From the NCBI RefSeq assembly GCF_001997295.1, contig NZ_CP019605.1, positions 2,108,001 to 2,172,000 on the forward strand: DNA of 64,000 bases, written 5' to 3'. The notes under the pieces are model-generated. The model searched no databases. It was not told the DNA's origin and saw only the letters and a program-made list of their open reading frames with translations. A program made the translations under genes and the position numbers. This document shows positions 41,901 through 49,034 of this stretch, in pieces. The stretch's first letter is position 1; every line of letters begins with the position of its first letter. The stretch is from Tessaracoccus flavus (GTDB taxonomy: Bacteria > Actinomycetota > Actinomycetes > Propionibacteriales > Propionibacteriaceae).

Positions 41901-42582
41901 GGTACTGATCGCCGCCCGTGATGTTGGAGTAGCTCCAGACGCGGCCGATGTCCGCCTTTCCGGAGGCGTTGGGCCCTTCCTGATACCAGGTTCCCGGCTC
42001 GTTCTCCTTACCACCGATCTGCGTGGTGTCGTTGAAGCCGTCGTTGTAGACGTCGTAGTCCACAACTGCCCAGTCGAGGTTGCCGGGCGTATCAACCACC
42101 CAGTTTCCCTCAATCTCGAAGCCGCCGACGACCATCAGCGCGCCGATGAACAGCTCCTCGACGGGCTCCTCGACGAGGGGCTCGGCCAGCAGCTGAACAG
42201 CGGGTTCCTCTGCTGCGAGCGGTTGTGGGGCGGCCTGGATGGGCTCGGGCTCAGCCGCCGCAGGTGGGTCGACGACGTCGACCTCCGGTGCGGCCGCCGG
42301 CCCGGGCGGGGGCGGCGAAGCCTCCTCGGCGGGAGGTGCCGTGTCCGGCGCCTCGGGCTCGGCTGGCGGCGCCTCGGCTGGCGGTTCGTCGGCCGGTGTC
42401 GCGGCGACGTCACCGACGTCGGCCGCGACCACCACTTCGGTGGGCTCGGGCGCCTCGTCGTCGGCCAGCGCCGACTGGGTGATTCCGCTGAGGACGAGAG
42501 CCAGCGCGGCGACACTCGCCAGCGCTTCCCGCCAGCGACGGCCCCCTGCTCGCCGTGGACTGGTGTAGGTCACTGTGTTCAC
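35971..42582 (-). CDS. Giant repetitive surface protein with SpaA-like domain and C-terminal anchor
   Basis: A 2203-residue secreted protein; GTG 42582 is preceded by GGGGGAAG. Residues 1-41 are a signal peptide (ALALVLSGITQSALA), then an Ala/Pro/Glu-rich stretch to about 135, a folded N-terminal domain (about 145-375), a SpaA/prealbumin-like domain (about 378-475; IEIHKTDEA, YTVTEIAAPLGYLLP) and seven immunoglobulin-like repeat units of about 220-240 residues. Each unit opens with a TKT-x-T-x-R-x-W-x-VDKS type motif and contains E-I-x-x-TNPN. The C-terminus has GPSTGIPIATLLAVLGSWLYMRRRE: a hydrophobic helix and basic tail, but no canonical LPxTG. Likely an adhesin or stalk. No sortase gene is in the window. 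Confidence 0.82.
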   Translation of the reverse strand: MNTVTYTSPRRAGGRRWREALASVAALALVLSGITQSALADDEAPEPTEVVVAADVGDVAATPADEPPAEAPPAEPEAPDTAPPAEEASPPPPGPAAAPEVDVVDPPAAAEPEPIQAAPQPLAAEEPAVQLLAEPLVEEPVEELFIGALMVVGGFEIEGNWVVDTPGNLDWAVVDYDVYNDGFNDTTQIGGKENEPGTWYQEGPNASGKADIGRVWSYSNITGGDQYLHMALDRAAGTGSVAYVIELNQSPEMDGLVPVRTIGDLRLNVEQGGNRAFELLSVSRWDGTAWVDYTPPAGSVYGESNPDEVTGPGGEIFEPRTFLESSFNLTQLGVPTTCDATSFSQANIRTRTSQSLSSEIEDWVRAPINVPSRCALIEIHKTDEAANALVGATFTVTPNPVTGAGTLTVTDGGTGDRDGVANGTIELRTDFFGILYTVTEIAAPLGYLLPADRSQTFTAQPFESYELTFEDPKIWMAPTISKTVTATYGAEYVWSVDKLVNGEDDISVVIAEGESYTADYEVIATLVERRTSNYVLEGEISLTNPNAAAMVVTLTDQLVGGADCTIDAVDADPATAGLQVSLPAGDSTYDYTCYDAATAPTALSGTNQATYSFSNARYPSLQAHVDSPATAGTTSDSATADYAFTESQSINKTVTVVDDFTSPDNPPVVLGTVTADDAGGPVTAVPQPPSTVVVDGSTATFDAGSATWRPEPGTCETYTNTAIVQLDVGDDPTDDASVRVCVASDLTITKTADMMFERDFDWSVTKTGSDTQLVGTNPDGSVTAEVDYAVGVALEGFTDSGVMLGGDIVVSNPNNFVDVVATVHDTTTLGNQSIDCTVDGPDYDPVADGFQVLVPRSGMVELTYSCTGVEPQPTYSGYNVATVTWAMDTYNTPSATASTGNVPVSVADAELTDETFEVSDSLAGVLGTVSVTPDGATVSATAVDGVTVAVDGSTVTYSYSDSLTGAAGECVVTTNTVTIPDDRDSHDISVCSPSVTKTATATYTRTHAWDIEKSVDQTSITIADDGTAVFTYTVVATTTGYVDSDFVVEGEITVTNPSDLTLTGTLLDSMPGASCSVPGGNSVEVAPGETETLSYRCTLPGYVLTDVDPTNTARLSWGDESVTGTALADWTMDTEINGTVDVVDDKTDPANPVTLGSVSADEGEATFTYQVRKDGVAGECTEYTNTAWVDVEGDNPTDEQTVEVCVSLPLDITKDAFLTYTRTFDWTVDKTGAGTQVVGVDEDGTVAADVSYAVTVTPTGYTDTEVQLQGEIELTNPNAFTDIVATVSDTVTVDGVASTCTVAGDEDPQLAGVQVTVPADDSVTLTYTCPDVAPGDYVGTNSATAVWGTGVAGPLSGTASTGDVEVEVTDAPVTVDQTITVYDSNVEGGMLGTVSVNRSGGGVGVMPADGISAVVNDDNTVTFTYSLTLDGVAGECVSYDNTASVPGDEDDHTVLVCSPTVTKTVDATFDRTYHWSIDKSVDQTSVTIAEDGTAVFAYTVEVAATGYTDHDFDLTGDITIANPADVPITVDVTDEVGIPGAVCTVAGGEDLVIGADDTVTVDYSCVMPTGYLLPDGDPENTVMVTWGDEAIEYTATVDWTLDERTDAAVTVVDDKTDPANPVELAELVVNVEGVIQPGEGYEIVDGSAVFAYELSKLGVAGECTDYTNTAVVEVEAGDNPSDDVTVEVCREIALDIDKTVTGSYDETHTWSIVKNVDTDSVEIIDGGSTTVTYDVTLTHEGSDESNFDVSGTITLTNSNAWPKDYSVADVFADHDCVVDDAEGTIGAAVDGVPTTLVLAYTCEVDDDFEPSDADANAAAVTFDYAGAEVTVDTDLMDVDWAVTQIDNPVTVRDDFGGESTVLGEVFMDPDGTLSLDEDSDGVIEGHTVTFTYETDLTVDPGECATFDNTVSVIGDDDMVLGDDDAMVAVCSEDDLVTVKTAAGSLDRTYAWAIDKSVVDNVEKVLPGQKVTFPYTVTVTPKGYADSNYSLAGSITVTNPNGYKAVSAEVVDEAGDDAWTCQVTGSPVELEETSSVTLSYTCALQAGATPALSGTNEVVVTWETLDGTVKTTSHEVNYQLTIREANKVVTVTDQMVSDSAPAKTLGTATWNAEGAPTAWTYTVERIAPKYTGWHVLDNVAMIVETKQSDKARADYFVAPGKPSTGGDGVVPFAGLPLGPSTGIPIATLLAVLGSWLYMRRRETL

Positions 42583-42786
42583 TTCTTCCCCCTGGTCTGG
42601 AGCGGTGTACTCCGCACCGGGCAGGGATCAGGCGACGACACCCCGGCGCGTCGCGGGGCGACTGCCTTGTCGAAGGTCCCAACGACGCATCACCGGTCGT
42701 GCAGCACTGCTTGCCCGGCGTTGACCTAACAATTTCACCAATTGGGTCCAAGCGAAAGAGAACGAAGATAACGAATTGATAACGAT

Positions 42787-42810
42787 GGGTTTCGTTCCGG
42801 GTCGAAACCC
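42787..42810 (-). terminator. Hairpin terminator after the THUMP-like methyltransferase gene
   Basis: GGGTTTCG, loop TTCCGGGT, CGAAACCC: an 8-bp stem 11 bases past the stop. The AT-rich stretch below it (42720-42786) probably holds the surface-protein promoter; TTGGAC with TAGGTC 17 bases later on the minus strand is a weak candidate. Confidence 0.6.
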
Positions 42811-42820
42811 CAGTGAGGCG

Positions 42821-43984
42821 CTACTGTCGGCGGGCGAACACCGCCCGTGCCCCCTCGGTGGTCCGCGCCAGGATCACCGTGGCGCTCGCGCTCCCCCGCG
42901 GCTTCAGCTGCCGTCTGAGCGCCGCCGGGTCCACGTCGAGGGCACGCTTCTTGATCTCCAGCGTCCCGATGCCGTGCTCGCGCACGTAGGACCGCATCGC
43001 CCGGAGCGAGTAGTCGACCACCGCCTCCACCTCAAAGCGTGTGGCGTAGGCAGTGTCCACCGGATCGTCCGAGGAGAGGTAGGCCACGTGGGGATCGAGG
43101 AACCACATCCCGTTCGCGTCGGCCACGTCGGCCACCAGCCCGGCCCGGATGACCGCGCCGTCGGGCTCGTAGAGGAAGCGGCCGAGCGGCCCCACCTCTG
43201 CCGCTTCCGGATCCTTCACCCGCGAGAGGGTCAGGGGCGGGTGCCCCTCCCTCAGAAGCACCGCGCAGGAACCGGCGGGATGCCGATTCCACAGCGACAC
43301 TTCGACGACGTCGCCCGCGTCGCTCACCCAGCACGCCTGAACGTTCGCCGGAATGAGTTCCTTCGGCAGCCCGGGGCCCAGCTTGACCGAGACGAAGCGG
43401 TCGGAGGCGAGATGGTCGAGCACGAGCGGCCAGGGCGGGGTGAAGTCCTCGACGTTCCAGGTGCGCCCACGGGCCGTCCGCCGCGCCGGGTCCAGGAAGA
43501 CTGCGGCGTCCGGAGCGACCGGCGCGTCCTCGGCCCGGCCGAGCCTGGCCGGTTCGGCGCCGACGAGCCGGAGGTTGTGGGAGGCCACCGCCACTGTGGC
43601 GGGGTCGGCGTCCACGGCCGAGACCCGCAATCGCTGTTCGGCGAACGCCATGGCGTCGGCGCCGATGCCGCACCCGAGATCCCACACCGCCGACACCCCG
43701 GCGGCCCGGAAGCGCTCCGCCCGCCAGCGGCTCACCCGCTCCCGGCTCGCCTGTTCGAGGCCCGTCGGCGTGAACAGCATCGATTCGGCGCGGTGGAACT
43801 TAGCCTTCGCCCGCTTGCGCAGGGCAGCCTGCCCGAGTGCCCACGCGGACAGCTCCGGACCGAAGCTGGCGCGGAGGTGCTGGGCCGCGGCGAGCGACGA
43901 CGGATCGGGCTCGGCCATGGCCGCCACCAGAGCGCGGCCGTGTTCCGGGCCGAGGGTTGCCCACCCGGGCCCGGCGTTGGTCAC
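42821..43984 (-). CDS. Class I SAM-dependent methyltransferase with THUMP-like C-terminus
   Basis: A 387-residue protein if started at GTG 43984, whose GTGA overlaps the stop of the NUDIX gene by four bases; an ATG at 44002 gives six more residues. The methyltransferase core shows VWDLGCGIGADAMAFA (SAM motif I), VSAVDADPATVAVA and FLDPARRTARG. The C-terminal part (KKRALDVDPAALRRQLKPRG, ATVILAR) matches the THUMP-like domain seen in this actinobacterial family. The target, probably RNA, is not known. Confidence 0.85.
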   Translation of the reverse strand: MTNAGPGWATLGPEHGRALVAAMAEPDPSSLAAAQHLRASFGPELSAWALGQAALRKRAKAKFHRAESMLFTPTGLEQASRERVSRWRAERFRAAGVSAVWDLGCGIGADAMAFAEQRLRVSAVDADPATVAVASHNLRLVGAEPARLGRAEDAPVAPDAAVFLDPARRTARGRTWNVEDFTPPWPLVLDHLASDRFVSVKLGPGLPKELIPANVQACWVSDAGDVVEVSLWNRHPAGSCAVLLREGHPPLTLSRVKDPEAAEVGPLGRFLYEPDGAVIRAGLVADVADANGMWFLDPHVAYLSSDDPVDTAYATRFEVEAVVDYSLRAMRSYVREHGIGTLEIKKRALDVDPAALRRQLKPRGSASATVILARTTEGARAVFARRQ

Positions 43985-44469
43985 AGCACCGTCACCCGCC
44001 ACGACGTCTCGACGCTGTGGCCGCCGTCGTAGGGGATCACCCCGTGGAACTGCGGGACGGATTCATCGAAGACCAGCGGCACGAAGTGACGGTCCCCGTC
44101 CCACATGGGCAGCTCCATCACGGTGTTGAGGTCGTGCCACGCCAACTCACCCTCGACGTTGCGTGCGAAGGGCGCCCCCTCGAAGCCGGTGATGAGGAAC
44201 ACGAATCCGAACACGTCGCGGCCGTTGAACCCCGGCCAGGACACCGTGCCGCGGAGCCGCATCGACGTCACCTCGATGCCGGCCTCCTCGCGGATCTCGC
44301 GGACCATGGCCGCGGCAATGTCCTCGCCCGGCTCCACCTTGCCGCCGAGACCGTTGAACTTGCCCAGCTGCTCGTCCTGCTGACGGGCGGTGCGGTGGAC
44401 GAGCAGCACGCGCAGTCCGTCCTCGCTCAGGATGTAACCCAGCGTGGTCAGTTCCGGCGAAAAGCTCAC
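43981..44469 (-). CDS. NUDIX hydrolase (MutT-like)
   Basis: From GTG 44469 (GAGGGA ten bases upstream) the protein is 162 residues. The complete Nudix box GKVEPGEDIAAAMVREIREE, ending AGIEV, gives Mg-dependent hydrolysis of a nucleoside diphosphate derivative. FNGLGGKVEPGE resembles 8-oxo-dGTP diphosphatases of the MutT/MTH1 type. The frame extends to 44550, but the upstream part is Pro/Arg-rich and unsupported. It may be part of the transporter operon or start a new unit. Confidence 0.88.
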   Translation of the reverse strand: MSFSPELTTLGYILSEDGLRVLLVHRTARQQDEQLGKFNGLGGKVEPGEDIAAAMVREIREEAGIEVTSMRLRGTVSWPGFNGRDVFGFVFLITGFEGAPFARNVEGELAWHDLNTVMELPMWDGDRHFVPLVFDESVPQFHGVIPYDGGHSVETSWRVTVL

Positions 44470-44507
44470 CTCTGCGATCCCTCGAGTCGGTGGTGCGCGA
44501 CCGTCGA

Positions 44508-46337
44508 CTAGTGCTCGATCCAGGTGGTGCGCGGGTCGCGGCGGTACCACCCGAGCTGCTGCTCTCTCCGGCCCGTGCCGCGGCCGCCGTCGGTTGGCCC
44601 GTGCTCGATCTCGCGGGAGTCGAACTCGACCACCTCGTCGCCGAGCGATGCAAGCAGCGCATGCCGCGCCTCGCGCCGCTGGCGCTGCTCGATCGGGTCG
44701 GGTACCGGCGCGGCGGCGAGGAGACGCTTGGTGTACTCCTGCTGGGGGTTGAGGAGCACCTCCTCCCGCGTGCCCGCCTCGACGATCTTGCCGTACTGCA
44801 TGACGACCACCCGGTGCGCGAGCGAGTCGATCACCGCCAGGTCGTGGGAGATGAAGAGGCAGGCGAAGCCGAACTCCTTCTGGAGTGTGGTGAACATCTC
44901 CAACACCTGCGCCTGCACCGACACGTCCAGGGCGGAGGTGGGCTCGTCAGCGATGAGAAGGTCCGGGTTCAGCGCGAGGGCGCGCGCGATGGAGACGCGC
45001 TGGCGCTGACCGCCCGACAGCTCGTGGGGGTAGCGGTTGTAGGCGCTGCGCGGGAGCTGCACCGCCTCCAGCAGCTCGTGCACCCGGGCCTCGCGCTCCT
45101 TGGCATTGCCCACCTTGTGCACGCTGAGCGGCTCGGAAATGACGTCGCCGACCGGGAAACGCGGGTTGAGCGACGCGGCGGGGTCCTGGAAGATCACGCC
45201 GATGCGCTTGCGGAGCCCACGCAGTTCGGATCCCTTCATCGCGAGGAGGTCCTCGTCCAGCACCCTCACCTCCCCGGCGTGGGACGGGATCAGGCCCAGC
45301 AGCGCCCGCCCGATGGTGGACTTGCCGGAGCCGGACTCACCGACGAGGCCGACGATCTCGCCGCGGCGCACGTCGAAGGACACGTCGTCGACGGCCCGGA
45401 ACGGCTTCTTGCCCGTGCGGTGGTATTCGACGACGAGGTTGTTGACGTCGAGTGCCATCTCGGCGTCGTCGGCCACTGGGTTCGGCGCTACGCCGAACTG
45501 ACCGTGCCCCTCCCCGAGGTGCGGCACCGCCGCCAGGAGCCTCTTGGTGTAGGGATGCTGGGGCTGGAGCAGCACATCCTCGACCGAGCCACGCTCCACG
45601 ATGTTCCCCTTGAACATCACGGCGACGTTGTCGGCCATGTCGGCCACGACCCCCATGTTGTGCGTGATGAGCAGGATGCCGGTGTTGAGCTTGTCCTTCA
45701 GGGAGCGGAGCAGGTCGAGGATGTCCGCCTGCACCGTGACGTCGAGAGCCGTGGTGGGCTCGTCGGCGATGATGACCTCGGGGTCACAAGCAAGCGCCAT
45801 CGCGATGACCACGCGCTGTCGCATGCCGCCGGAGAGCTCGTGCGGGAACTGCTTGACCCGGCGCTCCGCACCGGGGATGCCGACGGCGTTGAGCAGATCG
45901 ATCGCGCGGTCCCAGGCCTGCCGGCCGTAGGCGACGCCGTGGACCTCCATCGACTCGATGAGCTGGTCGCCGATGCGGATGACGGGATTGAGCGCGGTCA
46001 TCGGCTCCTGGAACACCATCGCGACCCGGTCGCCACGGAGCTTGCGCAGCTCGCGGCGGCTGAGCTCGCCGATGACCTTGTCCGAGACGACGGTCTGCCC
46101 CTCGATCCGGGCGGTCTTCGGGAGCAGGCCCAGCGCAGTGGTGGCGGTGACGGACTTGCCGGAGCCGGACTCGCCGACCAGCGCCATCACCTCCCCAGGT
46201 TCGACGGAGAGCGTCAGGCCCTTCACGGCATGGACGGTGCCGAACTCGGTCTTGAACTTGACATCGAGGTCGCTGAACTTGAGGGCTGGGTCGTCGCCCT
46301 TGAAGCGCGACTTCTCGTATCCGTGATGAATAGTCAT
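44508..46337 (-). CDS. Oligopeptide ABC transporter, fused dual ATP-binding protein
   Basis: A 609-residue chain with two ABC ATPase domains, equal to OppD/DppD fused to OppF/DppF. First domain: Walker A GESGSGKSVT, signature LSGGMRQR, Walker B VIIADEPTTALD. Second: GESGSGKST, LSGGQRQR, LLIADEPTSALD. Each ends in the oligopeptide family tail (QHPYTKRLLAAVP; QQEYTKRLLAAAP). It powers the permease pair encoded just upstream, 12 bases away. Such fusions are common in actinobacteria and other lineages. Confidence 0.93.
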   Translation of the reverse strand: MTIHHGYEKSRFKGDDPALKFSDLDVKFKTEFGTVHAVKGLTLSVEPGEVMALVGESGSGKSVTATTALGLLPKTARIEGQTVVSDKVIGELSRRELRKLRGDRVAMVFQEPMTALNPVIRIGDQLIESMEVHGVAYGRQAWDRAIDLLNAVGIPGAERRVKQFPHELSGGMRQRVVIAMALACDPEVIIADEPTTALDVTVQADILDLLRSLKDKLNTGILLITHNMGVVADMADNVAVMFKGNIVERGSVEDVLLQPQHPYTKRLLAAVPHLGEGHGQFGVAPNPVADDAEMALDVNNLVVEYHRTGKKPFRAVDDVSFDVRRGEIVGLVGESGSGKSTIGRALLGLIPSHAGEVRVLDEDLLAMKGSELRGLRKRIGVIFQDPAASLNPRFPVGDVISEPLSVHKVGNAKEREARVHELLEAVQLPRSAYNRYPHELSGGQRQRVSIARALALNPDLLIADEPTSALDVSVQAQVLEMFTTLQKEFGFACLFISHDLAVIDSLAHRVVVMQYGKIVEAGTREEVLLNPQQEYTKRLLAAAPVPDPIEQRQRREARHALLASLGDEVVEFDSREIEHGPTDGGRGTGRREQQLGWYRRDPRTTWIEH

Positions 46338-46349
46338 GGGTCAGGTACC

Positions 46350-47327
46350 TCAGTCCATCTGCTGGCGGGGATCGAACGCGTCTCGCAGTCCGTCACCGAT
46401 GAAGTTGACGCACAGGGCGATCGCGAGGATGAACATGCCCGGCCACCAGAACAGCCAGGGGCGGGTGGTCAGCGCGTTCTGGAACTCGGAGACCAGAAGG
46501 CCGAGCGAGGTGTTCGGTGGCTTGACGCCGAAGCCCAGGAACGACAGCGCGGTCTCCAGCAGGATGGCCGCCGAGATCAGGAGCGTGGCGTTGACGACGA
46601 TCGTACCCAGCGCGTTGGGCAGGATGTGGCGCACGATGATGCGTGGCGCCGGGGTGCCGACCGCCCGAGCTGCGGCCACGAACTCCCGTTCGCGGAGGCT
46701 CAGCACTTCGCCGCGCACAAGGCGGGCCAGACCCGTCCACGAGACGAGCCCCAGCACCAGCGCCAGGAGGAAGATGCTGGACCCCGCCATCCGGCCCAGG
46801 ACCGCCGCCAGCACGAGCGTGGGGATGATGATGAACAGGTCGGTCATCCGCATGAGGAAAGCCTCGGCGAAACCGCGGTAGAACCCTGCGATCGATCCGA
46901 TCGCGGTGCCGATGAAGGTCGCCAGGAGACCGACCATGAAGGCGATGAACAGGGACTGCTGCGCGCCCTTCATCACCAGGGCGAAGTAGTCCTTGCCGAT
47001 GGTGTTCTGCCCCATCGGGTGCTCCCCGATCTGGAAGGGCCACAGCTGCAGCGTGGGCTTGCCTCCGTTGACCGGCGCGTAGGTATCGAGGTAGTTCTTG
47101 TCCCACCAGCCGGGCAGGGGCCCCACTCCGATAGAGGTGAAGGCCAGCAGCAGAATGAAGAGGAGGACGGCCAACGAGACCATCGCCCCCTTGTGGCGGA
47201 TGAAGCGCCGACGGACGAGCTGCCCCTGGGAGTACGACTTCGTGTTCGTCGTCTCGACGTCGTCCTCGATGGAGTACTGCTCGTGCTCCTCGCGCTCGGC
47301 CAGAGTGTTGTTCGGATCCTGAGTCAT
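46350..47327 (-). CDS. Oligopeptide ABC transporter permease (OppC/DppC type)
   Basis: A 325-residue inner-membrane permease. About 60 polar residues precede the first helix (AMVSLAVLLFILLLAF), followed by a large loop and five more helices. The EAA loop (REREFVAAARAVGTPAPRIIVRHILPNA) contacts the ATPase, and the end is NFIGDGLRDAFDPR, typical of OppC. It pairs with the OppB-like subunit 12 bases upstream. Confidence 0.92.
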   Translation of the reverse strand: MTQDPNNTLAEREEHEQYSIEDDVETTNTKSYSQGQLVRRRFIRHKGAMVSLAVLLFILLLAFTSIGVGPLPGWWDKNYLDTYAPVNGGKPTLQLWPFQIGEHPMGQNTIGKDYFALVMKGAQQSLFIAFMVGLLATFIGTAIGSIAGFYRGFAEAFLMRMTDLFIIIPTLVLAAVLGRMAGSSIFLLALVLGLVSWTGLARLVRGEVLSLREREFVAAARAVGTPAPRIIVRHILPNALGTIVVNATLLISAAILLETALSFLGFGVKPPNTSLGLLVSEFQNALTTRPWLFWWPGMFILAIALCVNFIGDGLRDAFDPRQQMD

Positions 47328-47339
47328 GATTCCAGCTCC

Positions 47340-48860
47340 TTAGCGCGTGATCCGCGGGTCGAGGACGGCGTACGCGAGGTCGGCGATCATGTTCATGACC
47401 ACGGCGGCGGTGCCCGTGACCAGGAAGAAGGCCATCACGGGCATCGGGTCGACCTGCGCCAGCCCGACCTTGAACATGTTGCCCATGCCCTGCCAGCCGA
47501 AGACGGTCTCGGTGATGACCGCCCCTCCGATGAGGCCCGCGAAGTCGAACGCGACGATCGTCGCCAACGGGATCATCGAGTTACGGAAGGCGTGACGCGT
47601 GATCACCTTGCGCTCGGAAATGCCCTTCGACCGCGCGGTGCGGATGTAGTCCTGGTTGAGCACGTCCAGCATGGAGGCCCGGGTGTAGCGCGTGTACGCG
47701 GCAACCGAGATCAGCGTCAGCACGATGGTCGGCAGGATGAGGTGGGTGGCACTGTCGAGGAAGTGGTTCCAGTAGGTGGAGTTGTAGTTGGGGGTCTCTG
47801 AGCCGATGGTCGGGATAGGCCGGGGCTGCTCCCTCAGGTAGCTGGACCAGTTGCTCAGCGCGAGATCCGCCAGCGCGAGCAGCGAGGCCAGCAGGGCCCA
47901 GATGAACGATGACGTCATGGCCTGGCGGCGGGAGAAACCGCCCCAGAAGTAACCGCTGATGAGGGCCACAGCGATCGCGGCCGCCAGGCAGACGAACAAC
48001 AGCAGTGTGGAAGGGTTGGTCATGAGGGTCCCTCGCAGGACCGCGTAGGCGATGATGCCGACGACCGTGGTGGTGGCCACCGCGTTGCGCACGTTCTTGT
48101 TGTCGAGGCCGGACGTCATCTGGACGATCAGGGCGGCGAGCGCCAGCGCTGCGATTGCGAAGATCGGCAGACCGATGGAGGGCACGCGGAACCAGGTCAC
48201 CGCGTCGAAGTAGAAGAGCGCGCCCGCGAACACGACGAAGGCCGCGCCGAAGGTGATCAGCCGGCGCTTCCAGTCCCCGCCGAGCGCGGCCATGAGGATG
48301 AACGCCAGGACGGCGGCGAACAGTAAGACCATCGGCGGCGATATTGCCGCATCGACGATCCAGTTGTTGAACTCGATGGCGGCGTAGTGCTTGAGGAGCA
48401 CGGCGAACCAGAAGACCGGCAGCGAGAAGAACACGAACGCCATGAACGTCACCGCGTAGTCGAAGCCGCTGTACTGGCGGATGGCGGTGACGATGCCCAG
48501 CGTCACGCCGAGCATGATGGCGAAGACCGTCGCGAGCACGACCAGGCGAAGGGTGGATCCAGCCGCGGTCACGACCATCGCCCCGACATCCTGGCCCTTG
48601 CGGTCCACCCCCAGGTCGCACGCCCCGATGAGGCACTTTGAAGCCCCACCCAACCAGTCAAAGTAGCGCTCGTACCAGGGCCGGTCGAGGCCCATGAAGG
48701 AGATGCGCTGGTTGATGAGGTTCTCACGGTTGGGGGCATTCGACTCCCGCAGGTCCTCTAGCGGGTCCCCGGAGTTGATCGTCAAGACGAACAGCAGGAG
48801 GGAGCCGAGCAGCAGGATGAGGAGGGAGATCCCCAAGCGCCGGGCGATGTATCTGATCAC
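47340..48860 (-). CDS. Oligopeptide ABC transporter permease (OppB/DppB type) with a large membrane insertion
   Basis: A 506-residue permease, longer than the usual 310-340. The N-terminus (MIRYIARRLGISLLILLLGSLLLFVL) and C-terminus (YIRTARSKGISERKVITRHAFRNS with the EAA motif, FDFAGLIGGAVITETVF, YAVLDPR) are standard OppB. Between about residues 175 and 345 there are roughly six extra hydrophobic segments (for example MVLLFAAVLAFILMAAL and LLLFVCLAAAIAVALISG) not found in classical OppB. The gene starts at ATG 48860 and is separated from the binding-protein gene by a hairpin. Confidence 0.9.
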   Translation of the reverse strand: MIRYIARRLGISLLILLLGSLLLFVLTINSGDPLEDLRESNAPNRENLINQRISFMGLDRPWYERYFDWLGGASKCLIGACDLGVDRKGQDVGAMVVTAAGSTLRLVVLATVFAIMLGVTLGIVTAIRQYSGFDYAVTFMAFVFFSLPVFWFAVLLKHYAAIEFNNWIVDAAISPPMVLLFAAVLAFILMAALGGDWKRRLITFGAAFVVFAGALFYFDAVTWFRVPSIGLPIFAIAALALAALIVQMTSGLDNKNVRNAVATTTVVGIIAYAVLRGTLMTNPSTLLLFVCLAAAIAVALISGYFWGGFSRRQAMTSSFIWALLASLLALADLALSNWSSYLREQPRPIPTIGSETPNYNSTYWNHFLDSATHLILPTIVLTLISVAAYTRYTRASMLDVLNQDYIRTARSKGISERKVITRHAFRNSMIPLATIVAFDFAGLIGGAVITETVFGWQGMGNMFKVGLAQVDPMPVMAFFLVTGTAAVVMNMIADLAYAVLDPRITR

Positions 48861-48967
48861 GGTCTGGTCCTTTGGATGGCTACCGGCCCACGGAGGCTTC
48901 TCGTCCGCCGTTGGCCGCTGGGAGTCTACGCGAAGTGCGTGGGTCAGGGCACCTTGACGACGCAGAA

Positions 48968-49000
48968 GGGGCAGGCGGCTTGGTACAAGCCACCTGCCCC
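48968..49000 (-). terminator. Intra-operon hairpin after the binding-protein gene
   Basis: GGGGCAGG-C-GGCTTG, loop GTA, CAAGCC-A-CCTGCCCC: a 14-bp stem with one mismatch between the binding-protein stop and the first permease. It probably terminates part of the transcripts, giving more binding protein than permease. Confidence 0.75.
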
Positions 49001-49034
49001 AACGCGTCTAGCGTCTAGACAGGGTTGCCTAGGC

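Noticed and set aside
44490..47801. A 1103-codon plus-strand open frame opposite the peptide transporter genes
   Set aside because: Its translation is Gly/Arg/His/Asp-rich and shows no family motif, while the minus strand encodes clear ABC transporter subunits. It is a high-GC antisense shadow.
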